A stretch of DNA of 64,000 nucleotides from Diphasiastrum complanatum (GCA_029204225.1 CM055106.1:7039156-7103155); one strand, 5' to 3'. Shown: positions 34,318-45,759, counted from the stretch's first letter. The notes: a model not told the origin generated them from the sequence alone. Program-made: numbers and translations.

Positions 34318-34900
34318 TGGATGCGTCATCTTCAAATTCTATTCAGAAGTTGGATGATGACAACTATCATTTATAAAAATTCAAAATAAGAGTAATTTTA
34401 CAAGTGAAAGAGCTTTGGGAAGTTTTCAAAGGTAGTGAGATTAAGCCTATTGCAGATCCAACGGCCATCACCAAATGGAAGTAGAAGGATGGGAAGGACT
34501 TCGCCCTTATCACTCTCAACATCAAAGATAATCATATTAATCATATTCGAAGTGCTCGAACTTCGTTAAAAGCTTGGAATATTCTTAGCACTCTCTATGA
34601 CATTAGAGACGTGATTGCCAAACTTTATCTAAGAAAAAAGTCTTTCATTTAAAATGGCTGATTCAGATTCAATTACGAATCATTTGAACAACTTCAAAAA
34701 TCTTCTTGAGTAGATGTTTGCAAGTGGCATAGAAATAAACGATGCAAATGTAGTCATGACTCTTTTATCGAGCCTTCTTGACACTTATGAAAATTGGGTG
34801 TTCATTATTTCTACTCAGCAAGGTCGTACATTAGCAAGAGTTCATCTATGCTATTGAGATAGTCATGAGAAACAATATGGGCAATTACACATTGATTAGA
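34318..34900 (+). pseudogene. copia gag with many stops
   Basis: ATGGATGCGTCATC opens MDASSSNSIQKLDDDNYHL, then a stop, KFKIRVILQVKELWEVFKGSE, then KDGKDFALITLNIKDNHINHIRSARTSLKAWNILSTLYD: the copia UBN2-type gag N-terminus. Frameshifts from about 34620 destroy the rest. It follows the degenerate PBS at 34227. It is related to, but clearly different from, the gag at 1468. Confidence 0.8.
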
Positions 34901-36060
34901 AAATCTTTGGTTGCTGGCCCATAGAACAAAATTGAGACGTTGAGATATCGTACGCAAAGGCATATGAAAAGTAACAAGTGCTCAGTTTCGTGAACACCTA
35001 AACAAAATAAGGTGTATTGTGTTGGACATAAACAAACAACATATGTCACTATTACTCAATTAGGATCTTTGTAACAAATTTCAGTAGCATCACTAAAGAA
35101 AAAGACAATGAAAAGATATCATCCGACATATTTCGCAAAACGTCATACATACACAACCTACACAATTGTACATTGTAAAGCTTAGGTTTTTATTATTTTT
35201 CTAAAAAAGAGAATTACGATAAGTGCTCTCTATGGCAATCCAAAACAATTTGCAATAGTTGAGTTAATTATGTTTACTTGATCAGTAGATCTTATTCCAG
35301 ATTAGCTTATGAACACTTGTAATGCTTGGTTGCATATAGAAGACCTCTCTACGTTAAATAACTACTTAACTAGAACATAGACGTCACAAGCATATAATGC
35401 TGTAGCTTGTTGTTTGGTGTTGAAAAACTTAAATACCAAGTTTTCTGGCTTCTACTGAACTTGCAACGCTTCATGCAATTCCATAAGTTTTGAGATATAT
35501 CATGGTAGGATACTCTTTAAGAAGAATTCTACTTGTTACTATAACATGATGACCATCAAGCATTGCACTTTCTAAGAGATAGTCCATGGAAGTAGATAGA
35601 ATGTTTACCTCATTATCTACACTAGAGGTTTCCAATTCACCAAGCATTATTCAACCACTATCACTCCCAACTTGAAATGTATGTAGTACAAGCTTATGCA
35701 AGAAAATTTTAAGGTGCTTAATATATGTAGACCTTAGAAACCCATTCCAACTTGTTGGTGATTCAAATGTAAAAAATCCCTTCCTAGCTGAGAGATTTAT
35801 TCAGATGATAGTAAGCCATAAGGCTGCAATGTTTGGTGTACTCCTTGCAGAAGTCCACATCATAAGCCTGCTTAGGACACTTCAACATCACTTTTGTCTG
35901 TCAATTATTCATAGCATCGACTAATGCTAACGTGAACGACAAAGCAATCCCACTACAAGACATGGTGGCATGACAAAAATTATCCTCCGAAGGGCTTATT
36001 TCTCTTTCTAAAAAAGAGTATGATGCTTGCAAGGGTTTCAATGTCTATCAATAGTGCATA
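34901..36060 (+). other. decayed copia interior
   Basis: No motif survives well enough to name. The region is stop-rich and probably eroded pol sequence of the preceding copia element. Confidence 0.3.
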
Positions 36061-36192
36061 ATGTATCAACTGCAAAAGTCTTCTGCACAAGCATGTCTAC
36101 GCTCTGAGAAGACTAAAGACTTCAATGTCATAGTGTCTATCTCAAAGCTTGACACAGACAACAAGCTACTGCAATCACATACGTGCAATTGG

Positions 36193-36380
36193 TCAGCATT
36201 GTCCAGAATCCAGACAACCAGAAATTGCAAAACAAATGACCATGTAAAGAAATTTATGGGAAAAAATAAACTAGTGCAAATTGCATTGAAATACAGTAAA
36301 ACTTGCTTGACCAGAAAGGTCTGCTATAGATGTTCAGCATTGTCCAGAATCCAGACAACCAGAAATTGCAAAACAAAGAG
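36193..36380 (+). repeat. direct repeat of about 44 bp
   Basis: TCAGCATTGTCCAGAATCC followed by AGACAACCAGAAATTGCAAAACAAA occurs at 36195-36238 and again at 36334-36377, with 95 bp between. The second copy directly adjoins the T-rich start of the MITE-like segment. Confidence 0.85.
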
Positions 36381-36474
36381 TTTTTTTTTTTGTTAAAAAT
36401 TACAAAAAAAAAATTAATTCTTCCTGGCCACGTTCCAGAATGGAATGCGTTCCATTCCGGAACGGGCAACTATG
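36378..36474. mobile_element. MITE-like remnant with GTTCC palindrome and CATAGTTG end
   Basis: A T/A-rich core is followed by the palindrome at 36432-36463 (GTTCCRGAATGGAA, TGCG, TTCCATTCCGGAAC) and the end GGGCAACTATG. In reverse complement that end begins CATAGTTG, the same as the ends of the MITE at 53259-53409. The left TIR is missing or hidden by the adjacent duplication. Confidence 0.5.
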
Positions 36475-36477
36475 ACG

Positions 36478-36643
36478 TAGTGTAGACATATTCTTCACAA
36501 GCAGTGGAATAACATGCATTGCAGAAAGGTGTGGACTCATCTGAGAAAGTCCAGTCTACTTAATGTAGACATATACTTTACAAGCAGTGGAATAACATGC
36601 ATTGCACAAATGTGTGGTACCCATCTGACAAAGTCCAGTCTAC
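36478..36643 (+). repeat. tandem duplication of about 80 bp
   Basis: TAGTGTAGACATATTCTTCACAAGCAGTGG...AAAGTCCAGTCTACTT is repeated as TAATGTAGACATATACTTTACAAGCAGTGG...AAAGTCCAGTCTACTT, with a few mismatches and a small indel. Confidence 0.85.
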
Positions 36644-37336
36644 TTCTAGTATCGTCAATTATGGTGCATTCCATACGTATTTGGTTCTATCCTTGACCAT
36701 GTGAAAGGAACAATCAGCCTCCCACTTTGAGCCGAATATTCTACCTTCTTCCAAAAAAAATTGCAGAGAGACCAATTGTATGGTGTAATGATATGGGTGC
36801 TATAAAATTGTGAAGGCTTATTATAACAACTCAAAGTTTGAGGCTCTATATATAGAGAAATCTTGATATAAACATTCACTTTACACTATGATTTGGCCAA
36901 ATGTGGCCTGCTGGTTGATAGCTCTTCCTCACCTTAAGTCTGGAGTTCATCCAATTTGAGTGCGCATGTCTCGCTGATCTTTCATGGGCTGTGTAAAGCC
37001 ATAGCAAGCCATCATCAGCTATAATTATCTGAGATGCAAAAAACTAGAGCACTATAAAGTTTAAACTTATTGAAACTTAACAACTTTTAAGAAGCCTGAT
37101 ATCATTCACCTCAAGATACACTTTACACATGACCACTTACATCAAAACTGTGAAATGAAGCAAACTACACAATTGAGTGCAACAAATTATGGAAGTCAGG
37201 CTTTACAGGGCAAAAAGGAGAAAGCATGCATTTCATTGTAGACTTTACATGGAATGGTTGCAAAGTCAGACTTAATCTACACATACTTCGAGTTATGTGA
37301 CCACATGCTCCCACTTAAGAAATATGGAGACCATTG

Positions 37337-40300
37337 TTATGGTCTATCACCAAACTTTCTCCTGCAATAAAACATATACAAACAATCGGAAAGCCATTCA
37401 ACTTACTTAATAAAAATATCTGAACCTTAAACCCTAAACACAACCATAACAAGAAATGCCTCAATTTTTCAGCATTCCAATTTAGTGCCAAAGTGAATAA
37501 GAGCCATTTTGAAACAAGTATCCCAAACTTAAACCTAAAAACTTGAACCATAAATGCAATCACTAACAAGAAAAGCTTCAAAAGGCCCACATTTCAGTTA
37601 AATGCTAAACTGAATAGGAATGATGCTTACTTGCGAGTATTTGGATAAGCTGCTGGCAACATTTTTGACTTCATTTCTAAAACTTCTCCATTTCCAGCCT
37701 GCAGCACTTGTGGGTCTTGTGTAGTATCAACTGATTTCCAGTATTTCTTTGAGGAGCTAACATGTGTAGATTGAACAACATGAAGAAATTTGGCTATGTT
37801 TGTTACAAATTCAGACATTTCGTCATTTGCATTGGCTGCGAACAAGGATGGGGATGGCAGACAAAGGTCATGGCCATATAATGCTTTGAAAGGAGAAATC
37901 CCCGAAGAAGGGAAACCAGAATTGTTGTACATGAACTCAAATAAATGTAGATTTGTTTGCCAATGTTGTTGCTGTGAATTTGTGTATGACTTGATGAGAT
38001 CTTCCAAAGTCTTTAAATCATAATCTTTTTCACAGTGAGAAAAATCAAGTTCTATTGTAGCCCCAAAACTTTCCCATAAAGATCGCCAAAACTCACTTTT
38101 GAATACAATTGCATCATCAGCAACAAAAACTCGAGGAATTCCATGCAATCGAACCACTTCCCAAAAATAAAGCTGAGAAATCTCTTCCACAGATGAATTC
38201 TTTTTACATGCTACGAAGTGGGCTTGCTTTGACATTATATCAACTATAACAAAAATACAATCATGCCCTTGCAACGAAACAGGAACTCCATGTATCAATT
38301 TTGTGATAACTCTTTCCCACGGATTCATTAGAGGCGCAAAAGCAGGCGATGGTTTTTCTTGCTGAATAGAAACATTCTTGATCTTATGACAAACCGTACA
38401 TGAACGTACATATTTTTGCACATGACTCCTAACATTAGGCCAAAAGAAAGCATATTTCAGTTTGTTGACCGTTGATTCGGCGTTCAAATGCTTGGGCCCT
38501 GCTGAAGTATGATATTGACGGATTAGGCTAATTCGAATGCTATCATCCTTGACAACACAAAGCCTTTTGTTGAAATATAGAAACCCATCTAGGATTGAGT
38601 ATCGGGAATACTTGGACACACAGGTTCGGGCTGCACTTAAACGACGCTTATCTTTCTGCATAAAAACATATACCTGCATATAATCATCATCCTGAGCATA
38701 CTTTGCTTTCATAGAATCAAACAAAGTAATTTGCTGAGAGGATCCTGGGAATTTTTTTTGAAACTTGCTCTCAGTGAGATAATTGGCCAGTGCAGATTCA
38801 AAAGCCTCATTTGCACACTGTAATACATTCTCTTCTCTACCGCAAAATTCAATTTCTGCTTGTGAGCCTTGCTCCCTGGCAGATAGCATGTGACTTTGCC
38901 TTAATTGATCTTGATGCTTTACCTGCTGTCCCTGTGTAATATCCACAAATGACTCTCCAGTCTCTCCAGTCTCTACGTGTGAGCATTGCTCCTTGGCAGA
39001 TAACATCTTACTCGGCATAGATTGAGCTTGGTCCTTCATCTGCTGTCCCTGTGGAATATCAGCAAACAAATCTCCAGATAACATATCACTCTGCTTTGAT
39101 TGATCTTGATCCTTCATCTGCTGTGCCTGTGCAATATCAGCACACAATTCCCCAGATACCAAATGACTCTGCCTGGATTGATCTTGATCCTTCATCTGCT
39201 GTGCTGGTACAATATCAGCCAACGACTCTCTCATCTCTAAGCCTTGCTCCTTCACAGATAATGCACAACTCTGACTTGATTGATCTTCGTTCGTCTGCTG
39301 TAGCTGTGCAATATTGGCAGATGACTCTTCAGATAGCATATGACTGTCGTTTGATTGATCTTGATCCTTCATCTGCTGTACCTGTGCAGTATCAGCAAAG
39401 AACTCTCCAATCTGTACTTGTGAGTCTTGATTCTCCCTTGATTCATCTTGATCCTTCGTCTGCTGTACCTGAGCAATATCAACAAATGACTCTCCAATCT
39501 CTAATTGTGAGCTTTGATTATAACTTGATCTTGCCTGCCCAATATAAGCAAATGACTTCCCCATCTGTACTTGTGAGCCTTGCTCCGTAACACATAACAT
39601 ATGACTCTGCATCGATTGAGATTGACACTTCATCTGCTGTGCCTGAGTAATATAACATAATGACTCTCCAATCTCTGCTTGTGAGCCATTTTTGGCAGAT
39701 AACATATGACTCTCACTTGATTGATCTTGATCCTTCACTTGCTGTGGCTCTGCAATGTCAGCAAATGACTCTTCGGACAACATATGACTATGGCTTGATT
39801 GATGTTGATCCTTCATCTGCTGAGCCTGTGCAATATCAGCAAACAACTCTCTCATCTCTGTTAGTGACCCTTGCTCCATGGAAGGTCGCATATGAGTCTG
39901 CATCGATTGAGCTTGATCCTTCATCTGCTGTGACTGTGCAATATAAGAAGATGACTCTCCAATCTCTACTTGTGAGCCTTGTTCATTGGCAGACAACATA
40001 TGACTGTGACTAGATTGATCTTGATCCTTCATCTGCTGTGTCTGTGCAATATAAGAAAATGACTCTCCAATTTCTACTTGTGAGCCTTGCTCTTTGGCAG
40101 AAAACATATGACTCTGACTTGATTGATCTTGTTCCTTTGTCTGTTGTGTCTGAGCAATATAAGAAAATGACTCTCCAATCTCTACTTGTAAACCTTTCAT
40201 CATGGCAGATAACATCTGCCTTTGACTCGAACGATCTTGTTCCTCTGTCTGCTGCACCTGTACAATATCAGCACCTGACTCTCCGATCTCTACTTGTGAT

Positions 40301-41369
40301 GTGCCTTGCTCCTTGGCAGAATACATATGACTCTCACTTGATTGACCTTGATCCTTCATCTGCTGTGCCTGTGCAACATCAGCAAATGACTCTCCAATGT
40401 CTACTTGTGATGTGCGTTGCTCGTTGGCAGAATACATGTGACTTTCACTAGATTGATCTTGATCCTTCATCTGCTGCGCCTGTCCAATAACAGCAAATGA
40501 CCCTCCGACCTCCACCTGTGAGCCTTGCCCCTTGGCAGAATACATATGACTCTGAGTTGATTGATCTCCATCCTTCATGTGCTGTGCCTGTGCAACATCA
40601 GCAAAGGACTCTCCCATATTGACTTGTGAGCCTTGCTCCTTGGCAAATAATATGTGGGTTTGCCTGAATTGATCTTGATCCTTAATCTGCAGTGCCTTCG
40701 CCATATCAGCAGATGACTCTCCAATCTCGGCATGTGAGTCTTGCTCCTTGGCAAATACCATATGGGTTTGCTTTGATTGATCTTGATCCTTCATCTCCTG
40801 TGGCTGTGCGCTATCAACAAATGAAGAGACGGGATGAACTGGCAGTTCTGGTGCATCTACTCTAATTTCTGCAACACAAGCTTCAAGACCTAAAAAATCC
40901 TCTTTCGTTGGCTGGGCACATCCATATTTCTTTTTCTCAAAACCCAGACTCCTATTACCCTGAAAGGTGCTTTCATACTGTCCCTCACCCAACAGAGTTT
41001 CTTCCACGGTTGGGATAAACTGTGCCTGACGATTCTCAACACAGATTAAGGTTGCAGAGGTGGAAGAAGCGTCTCTCATCATGCCTGTACATTCTATTTC
41101 ATTGTGAGCACCATCTTCAGCCTCTTCTCTGTACTCACTGCTGGTTCCACTTATTCCATTGGACAGTGCCACTTGCTCTTGCTGATCCAAGGGCTCGGTT
41201 GATGTTATGCTTTGTGCAATTTCCAGAGCAGGTGCTTCAATGCAATCTGTCTCTTGGAAGGAAGACTGAAGCAAAGAACCTGTGGAAGAAACCTCATTCT
41301 TGACTCGCTTACATAAGCAGGTTTTCTTACACACTTCTAGCAGCCTGATAGATGGAGTGTATATAACAT
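37337..41369 (-). CDS. domesticated Ty3/gypsy integrase-like protein with long tandem-repeat N-terminal region
   Basis: One exon of about 3.74 kb (41369-37631) stays open for over 1,235 codons. It starts at a good acceptor (TTTTTTCTTTCATAG/ATGTT), so at least one 5' exon lies upstream. It ends at a donor (CGCAA/GTAAGC); a 269-bp intron with acceptor TTTTATTGCAG leads to a last exon giving RKFGDRP and TAA at 37337-37339. Residues numbered from 41334: 1-173 Ser/Glu-rich; about 174-830 about 20 copies of a Q-rich repeat (consensus AQQMKDQDQSxQSHM.SAKEQ); about 880-1235 a gypsy integrase. It keeps the zinc finger (YHTSAGPKH ... CTVCHKIK), VDIMSKQAHFV, VADDAIVFKSEFW and MYNNSGFPSSGISPFKALYG. The Asp of the usual MDF motif is replaced (ITKLI) and the TDGQTE segment with the catalytic Glu is missing. 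Integration chemistry is unlikely; DNA binding or multimerisation is possible. I know of no named homologue. The open frame amid dead elements argues for selection. Confidence 0.72.
37362..37630 (-). other. last intron of the integrase-like gene (predicted)
   Basis: Donor CGCAA/GTAAGC at 37630 and acceptor ATGTTTTATTGCAG/G at 37362. Splicing replaces the in-frame stop right after the donor with a short new C-terminus. Confidence 0.55.
38845..40815 (-). repeat. coding tandem repeats, about 20 units of about 100 bp
   Basis: Units of 66-117 bp (22-39 codons) encode variants of QQMKDQDQSSQSHMLSAKE followed by GSQVEIGESFADIAQ. Unit lengths are always multiples of three, so the frame is kept although the units have diverged and several are shortened. 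The antisense strand shows long open stretches as a by-product. Confidence 0.9.
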
Positions 41370-41376
41370 CTATGAA

Positions 41377-42223
41377 AGAAAAAAGAAATCACTCCACTAA
41401 GAAATCAAATTCAAACATATTAATTGACGTGAACAACCTTGATTTGGTGCAAAGAACTTAATGATCAAATATAAATCCTAATACAACTACAACCTCTATG
41501 CTATTGTCTATATTAAAAACACCCATGTATGATAACTTAAGTTTGACATTCTTTTAAATCCCCCCCCACCTCCCCCCTTCCAAGTTGTTGGGCCCAGGAG
41601 TCAATTTTTTTTTTCTCTCTAGAAAGGGGTTCCAAAGTCTTCTGTAACTTATGGTGGGTTTCCATTTTGTGATCGGAGTTCCAACTTAAACACCACTTGT
41701 GCCACTATTTATAGTAGTTCCCAAAAGGGAGAATGTAACTAGTATTCATTCAATCAAGCTAATCTTAGCTTTGCCTTCTTTGTTGTCCTATTGTATTTGT
41801 GATTGTTATTTCTCTTTGCAACTAGATTAAGGCTGAATGTCTCTTGTTTTTTAATAATTTGTTCCACATGTAACTAGATTGTGCTACTTGGATTGATCGA
41901 GCACAAGCTTACAATGGTCATCTCCAACGAACTCATTGAGTTGTTAGGGTCTTTGGAGTTTTTCTAAGTCAAACACGTACGTTGGCCTCTAGAGTTCAAG
42001 GCATAGCTTCGGCAACTTGCCCCATGTTATTTTTTGTTATGGACATTAGAACATCTGGTTTAAGCCCCTCGAAGTCAAGAACCTTTATGCATCAATGACA
42101 TTTATTATTGAAATTACTGACTCTTTGAACATTACCAAGTGCAGCCGTCCTAGCTCGTGAGCCCTTGAACCAATATAAATAAGCCATAAGGCCACATTCT
42201 TCATTGGCGGATTGTTTGGAGCA
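41377..42223. other. upstream region of the integrase-like gene, no exon identified
   Basis: Expected to hold upstream exons or the promoter of the minus-strand gene. I found no exon with supported boundaries. A C-rich tract (CCCCCCCCACCTCCCCCC) lies at about 41561-41578. Confidence 0.35.
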
Positions 42224-42344
42224 CAGTGACCAGGGAATGCGGGAATGGGGCGTATAGACGTGGCACACATTCCCAGACTTGTCCGGGTTGGGAACATCCC
42301 CAGGAATGTGACGTCATGGTTGAAAACACGTTCCATGGTCACAG
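42224..42344. mobile_element. 121-bp MITE-like inverted repeat
   Basis: The left end CAGTGACCAGGGAATG mirrors the right end (reverse complement CTGTGACCATGGAACG). Inside are repeats of GGGAATG/CATTCCC type. I see no convincing target duplication. It belongs to the same general class as the other GC-motif MITEs of the window. Confidence 0.5.
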
Positions 42345-42687
42345 TTTCTGTAAATACCTGGACACCACAAAACAAGGCAAAAAACAAAAAAAATCCGAGA
42401 TCCTTTACATATATCTTGTTTGTATAACGTGTAATCTCATAATATAAAATTCAAGCCTTAAGTGTATGTATATCTTCATATATGTCATTATGAGAATGTC
42501 CTTTTCTCCGAGACCTTTTTGTTTCTTGTTCCCACTCCTATTCTCTTATCACTATGTTTGGACACTAGATGCTTAGACCAAAGAGTGGAGATTAGTAATC
42601 TATAAAAGTCTTTCATGCCAGATTTAGAAAGAGACTAAGAATCTTCCAAAAGAAAATATTCAAAATTCCTTGCTCAAGATAAGACTT

Positions 42688-43735
42688 GGAGAGAGAGATA
42701 GAGAGAGAGAGAGAGAGTATTAACGGCTTTTCCATGCCAAAAGGCATATAAGACAAAAAGTACATTTCAAGTGTGTGGTGCAAATAGGAGCGTGTAAAAC
42801 ATCTTCGATAACAATAAAGAAAACATCCATGATGTGTAGCTACTAAAAACAGCTACCATCTCATAGCTACCAATATCTGATAATTGCTAACAATAAAATG
42901 TAACTATGATGGTGGTGATGGTATACATGTATATGCTCATCATAAAATCGTCAAATCAAATCATGTTGCCACTGAAGAATGATGTGATGGAGACTGTAGC
43001 TGGAGGTAATGTGTGCTGATGACATCGTCCTAGGAGGTCATCTGTGAAGTGTGTGTCTCCTCATGTCAGTGATCCTATGAGCAACAAGAATCTGGTCATC
43101 AAATCAAATCCCGTTGCCAGTGAAGAATGATGTAATGGAGACTGTAGCCAGAGGTAATGTGTGCTGATGACATCGTCTAGGAGGTCGTCTGTGAAGTGTG
43201 TGTCTACTCATGTCAGTGATCCTACGAGCAACAGGAATCTAGGTGCTACACCGTCTCAGGTCTCTGTATCGGGAGTCATCATCAACCTCACTATCCTTTG
43301 AGTCTAGATGAAGTCGTGACCTCCTACGAGAGAAGAAGGATGTGATCTGGAACTATGTCAACGTGACTAGACTAAGTTGGTCGACATAGATCATGTCGCA
43401 GAAGTAACATATCTCTGATCATGAGTGCAACACTGGACATTTGAATAAGAAGTGCTCCTCAAACTCTATCTCGGATAGTGAGCACACCGGGCAAATCCGC
43501 TCCTCTTGGGGTACTCTGAAAACGCCCAATCTCAATCACAAGTTGATCTGATGAGCGTCTGAACTAACCCAGTATGAACCTCAACCATGCAATAATCCTC
43601 AATCCAAATAGCGTGGTAGAACTGGGAACCCTATTGTATCCAACTCCAAAAAGTGAGTCCACTTCAATGCCAATAAGGCACCGATAATAGTAGTCGTTTA
43701 TGCCACATTGTCAGAAAGGAGGTTGAGAAAGAGTA
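42688..43735 (-). mobile_element. LINE 3' part with (CT)n tail
   Basis: On the minus strand the segment encodes a typical LINE C-terminus: EERICPVCSLSEIEFEEHFLFKCP, a CxxC...H...C motif seen near the end of many plant LINE ORF2 proteins. It then runs through 3' sequence to a (CT)n tract (plus-strand GA, 42688-42718). Sequence next to the tail (CTTTTCCATGCCAAAAGGCA.., AAGTACATTTCAAGTGTGTGGT) matches the 3' end of the LINE at 62545-64000. Confidence 0.7.
42949..43234. repeat. tandem duplication of about 143 bp inside the LINE 3' region
   Basis: The segment from CGTCAAATCAAATCATGTTGCC to GATCCTATGAGCAACAAGAATCTGG (42949-43093) is repeated at about 43094-43234 with about ten differences. Confidence 0.85.
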
Positions 43736-43965
43736 AAGGTTTTAGTATGTGCATAGAACACATACCAGTTACAAACAAATTCACACAAGATCAATAGCTA
43801 AGTTAAGAAAGCAGCACATAAGCAAGAACTGACCATAGAAAGCGGCAAAGAGAATGCTTAATGAGGCTAAGCGGAGGAACCAATATCATCATTTATCAAA
43901 TGAATGACAAGGGGTCCTACTTATACCCACAAGGAAGCCCTAAAATGGAGCCTTCCAGAGGATAA
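43736..43965 (-). repeat. LTR fragment, partner of 54001-54300
   Basis: The reverse complement of about 43790-43965 matches about 54045-54250: CCTCTRRAAGGCTCCAT, TTTTAGGGC.TCCTTGTGGGTATAA, GTAGGAC, CATTCATTTGATA.. and CTTTCTTA.CTAGCTATTGATC. Both are copies of one LTR in opposite orientation, too diverged and distant to be one element. Confidence 0.65.
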
Positions 43966-44960
43966 GATACTGTTACTATTGTTTTGTTGACTTCAAGAAA
44001 GCCTCCGACTCTATCCCACGTTCCCTTCTCATCTAGAGGCCCTTCATTAAAGAGTTCTGGGTTGCTTTTGAAGTGACACAGTATCTCAAAGCAGATATGG
44101 AGCACCACTGGGGTGAAACACGATTGTTTCCTCTTGCCCACTTTTTTTGAAATATACATTGATGAGCTTGAGAGAGTCATTAAGCAGTGTGGTGGTGCAG
44201 GTTGCAAACTTGTTAACATTTTGATTGCCATCCTTCCTTATGTAGATGATGTGGTTCTAGTCTCCGCGACTAAAGAGGGTTTACAGAAACAGTTGGACAA
44301 TCTTCATGCCTTTTGTACCATATGGGGTTTGGGGTTAACATTGCGAAGACCAAGGTTGTGGTCTTCAATACATCCAAGGTCGTCATGCAACGATATGAGG
44401 TCATCTTTGACGGACAGCCACTGAAGATGTGTCATCCTACAATTATTTAGGAGTGCTCTTTATTGGCCCTATATTTGATGTGAGACTTGGAAAGGGACAC
44501 AGACTACTACTAGACTTGGAAAGGGACACACTTCCCTTTTCCAAAGGGTTCTATTTTCAGAAGTTTATTTGAGATGCCTCAAGTATCAACTTTTTGATAC
44601 CATTGTTATCCCACAACCTTATATGCACCAGAGACATGATGTATAGGTTTCACCTCATCCAATTGAGCCAATATCACGCACCTGCAAATTACAATGTTAT
44701 CACGCATGATATATGGTCTATTCCACATTAGGTTATTCTAGCTGAGTTCGCAGATTCACCTATACGACTTGACGCTATCTTTCGGCTTATCACATATATT
44801 CAACGAGTCCCATCTCTGAGTAAAGATAGACACAAGCAGTACTTACCTCATCTCAACACCTTTATAGTCACTATCACAAACCTTCCATCGGGCACCATGA
44901 TTACATCGAATGTTCCTTACATAGAGCGTATCTTGATCGAGCAAGGCATGGCTAGTTAGC
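43966..44960 (+). pseudogene. LINE reverse transcriptase fragment
   Basis: The translation across frames gives CFVDFKKASDSIPRSLL (RT motif with Asp), PTFFEIYIDELERVIKQC, ILPYVDDVVLVSATKEGLQKQLDNL (YVDD catalytic box at about 44240-44250) and GLGVNIAKTKVVVFNTS. After frameshifts it continues IPHQVILAEFADSPIRLDAIF and TNLPSGTM. The last parts match the LINE at 63067-63552 (LLAEFAVPPIRIDAAF, TELPSGT). It encodes the polymerase for target-primed reverse transcription. It is dead: stops and frameshifts, 5' and 3' truncated. It stands in the orientation opposite to the LINE 3' part at 42688-43735. Confidence 0.82.
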
Positions 44961-45759
44961 AACCTGGCTAGTTAGCAACCTAACTATTATTATTGAGCTC
45001 ACATTTTTGGAGTTGGATATAGCATTTAAGTATTGCTCCTAAGCATAGATTGCACCCAAAACATCTCATTGCCTTAGCACTATCATATACAAACATTTCA
45101 TGGAGAAAGCAAAACTTTGGACTCCTATAATTACCTATATGCCTTGAATGCACATATAACATGTTTGCATTTGTCTATTATCTTTATTTTGCAAACATTA
45201 TCAAATTGATTATTTTGGAAACAAAGTAACACCCTCTCATAGAAGGTATCAAGATTTCCAGAATTTTTTTCCTGACAACTTTTCGCAATAGATAAAAGCA
45301 ATTCAAGCGCATCCAAGTTCATCTTGACTTGAAAAGAGCCCTATGAGGAATGTCACATAAGAAATACTCAATGTGCTCGAGTTTATGTTCACATTATGGA
45401 AGTTTGTGCCCAGGCAACCACTTTGATTATGTGCAACTTTAAAAGCCAATAGCATGCTTTTAAAACTTGCCCCAGTTTATGTTCACATTATAGGAGTATG
45501 TGTCCACTACGTTGAGGTCCATTTGGAGGACTTTGTGGATGTAGAAATAGAAGAAGAAAAATCAAATATTTTTTGAAATGGCCTTTCTTTAATGAAATAT
45601 ATTCTCTGAAGCAACAACCTAATAGTCTCACCTACCCCTCAAGGACACCACGGCAATATGGGTGATGTTAGTCATGGATCAACAATGACCATTTATATGA
45701 TAGTCCATCCTGCCTTTTTTCAGATAGAGATCTACAAGGAAACTCTACCTTGCCAAGTA
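44961..45759. other. no recognised gene
   Basis: Stop-rich. A phrase around GTTTATGTTCACATTAT occurs at about 45382 and 45475. No motif-bearing ORF. Confidence 0.35.

Noticed and set aside
37315-37590. Minus-strand ORF of 91 codons downstream of the integrase-like exon
   Set aside because: It covers the predicted intron, reads hydrophobic low-information sequence and overlaps the last exon in another frame.
39051-40451. Three sizeable + strand ORFs opposite the integrase-like gene
   Set aside because: They lie antisense to the coding tandem repeats and repeat with the same period; they are shadows of the minus-strand frame.
42688-44960. Calling the opposed LINE parts a proven twin-priming product
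   Set aside because: An LTR fragment lies at the junction and I could not identify a target duplication, so it is kept only as a hypothesis.
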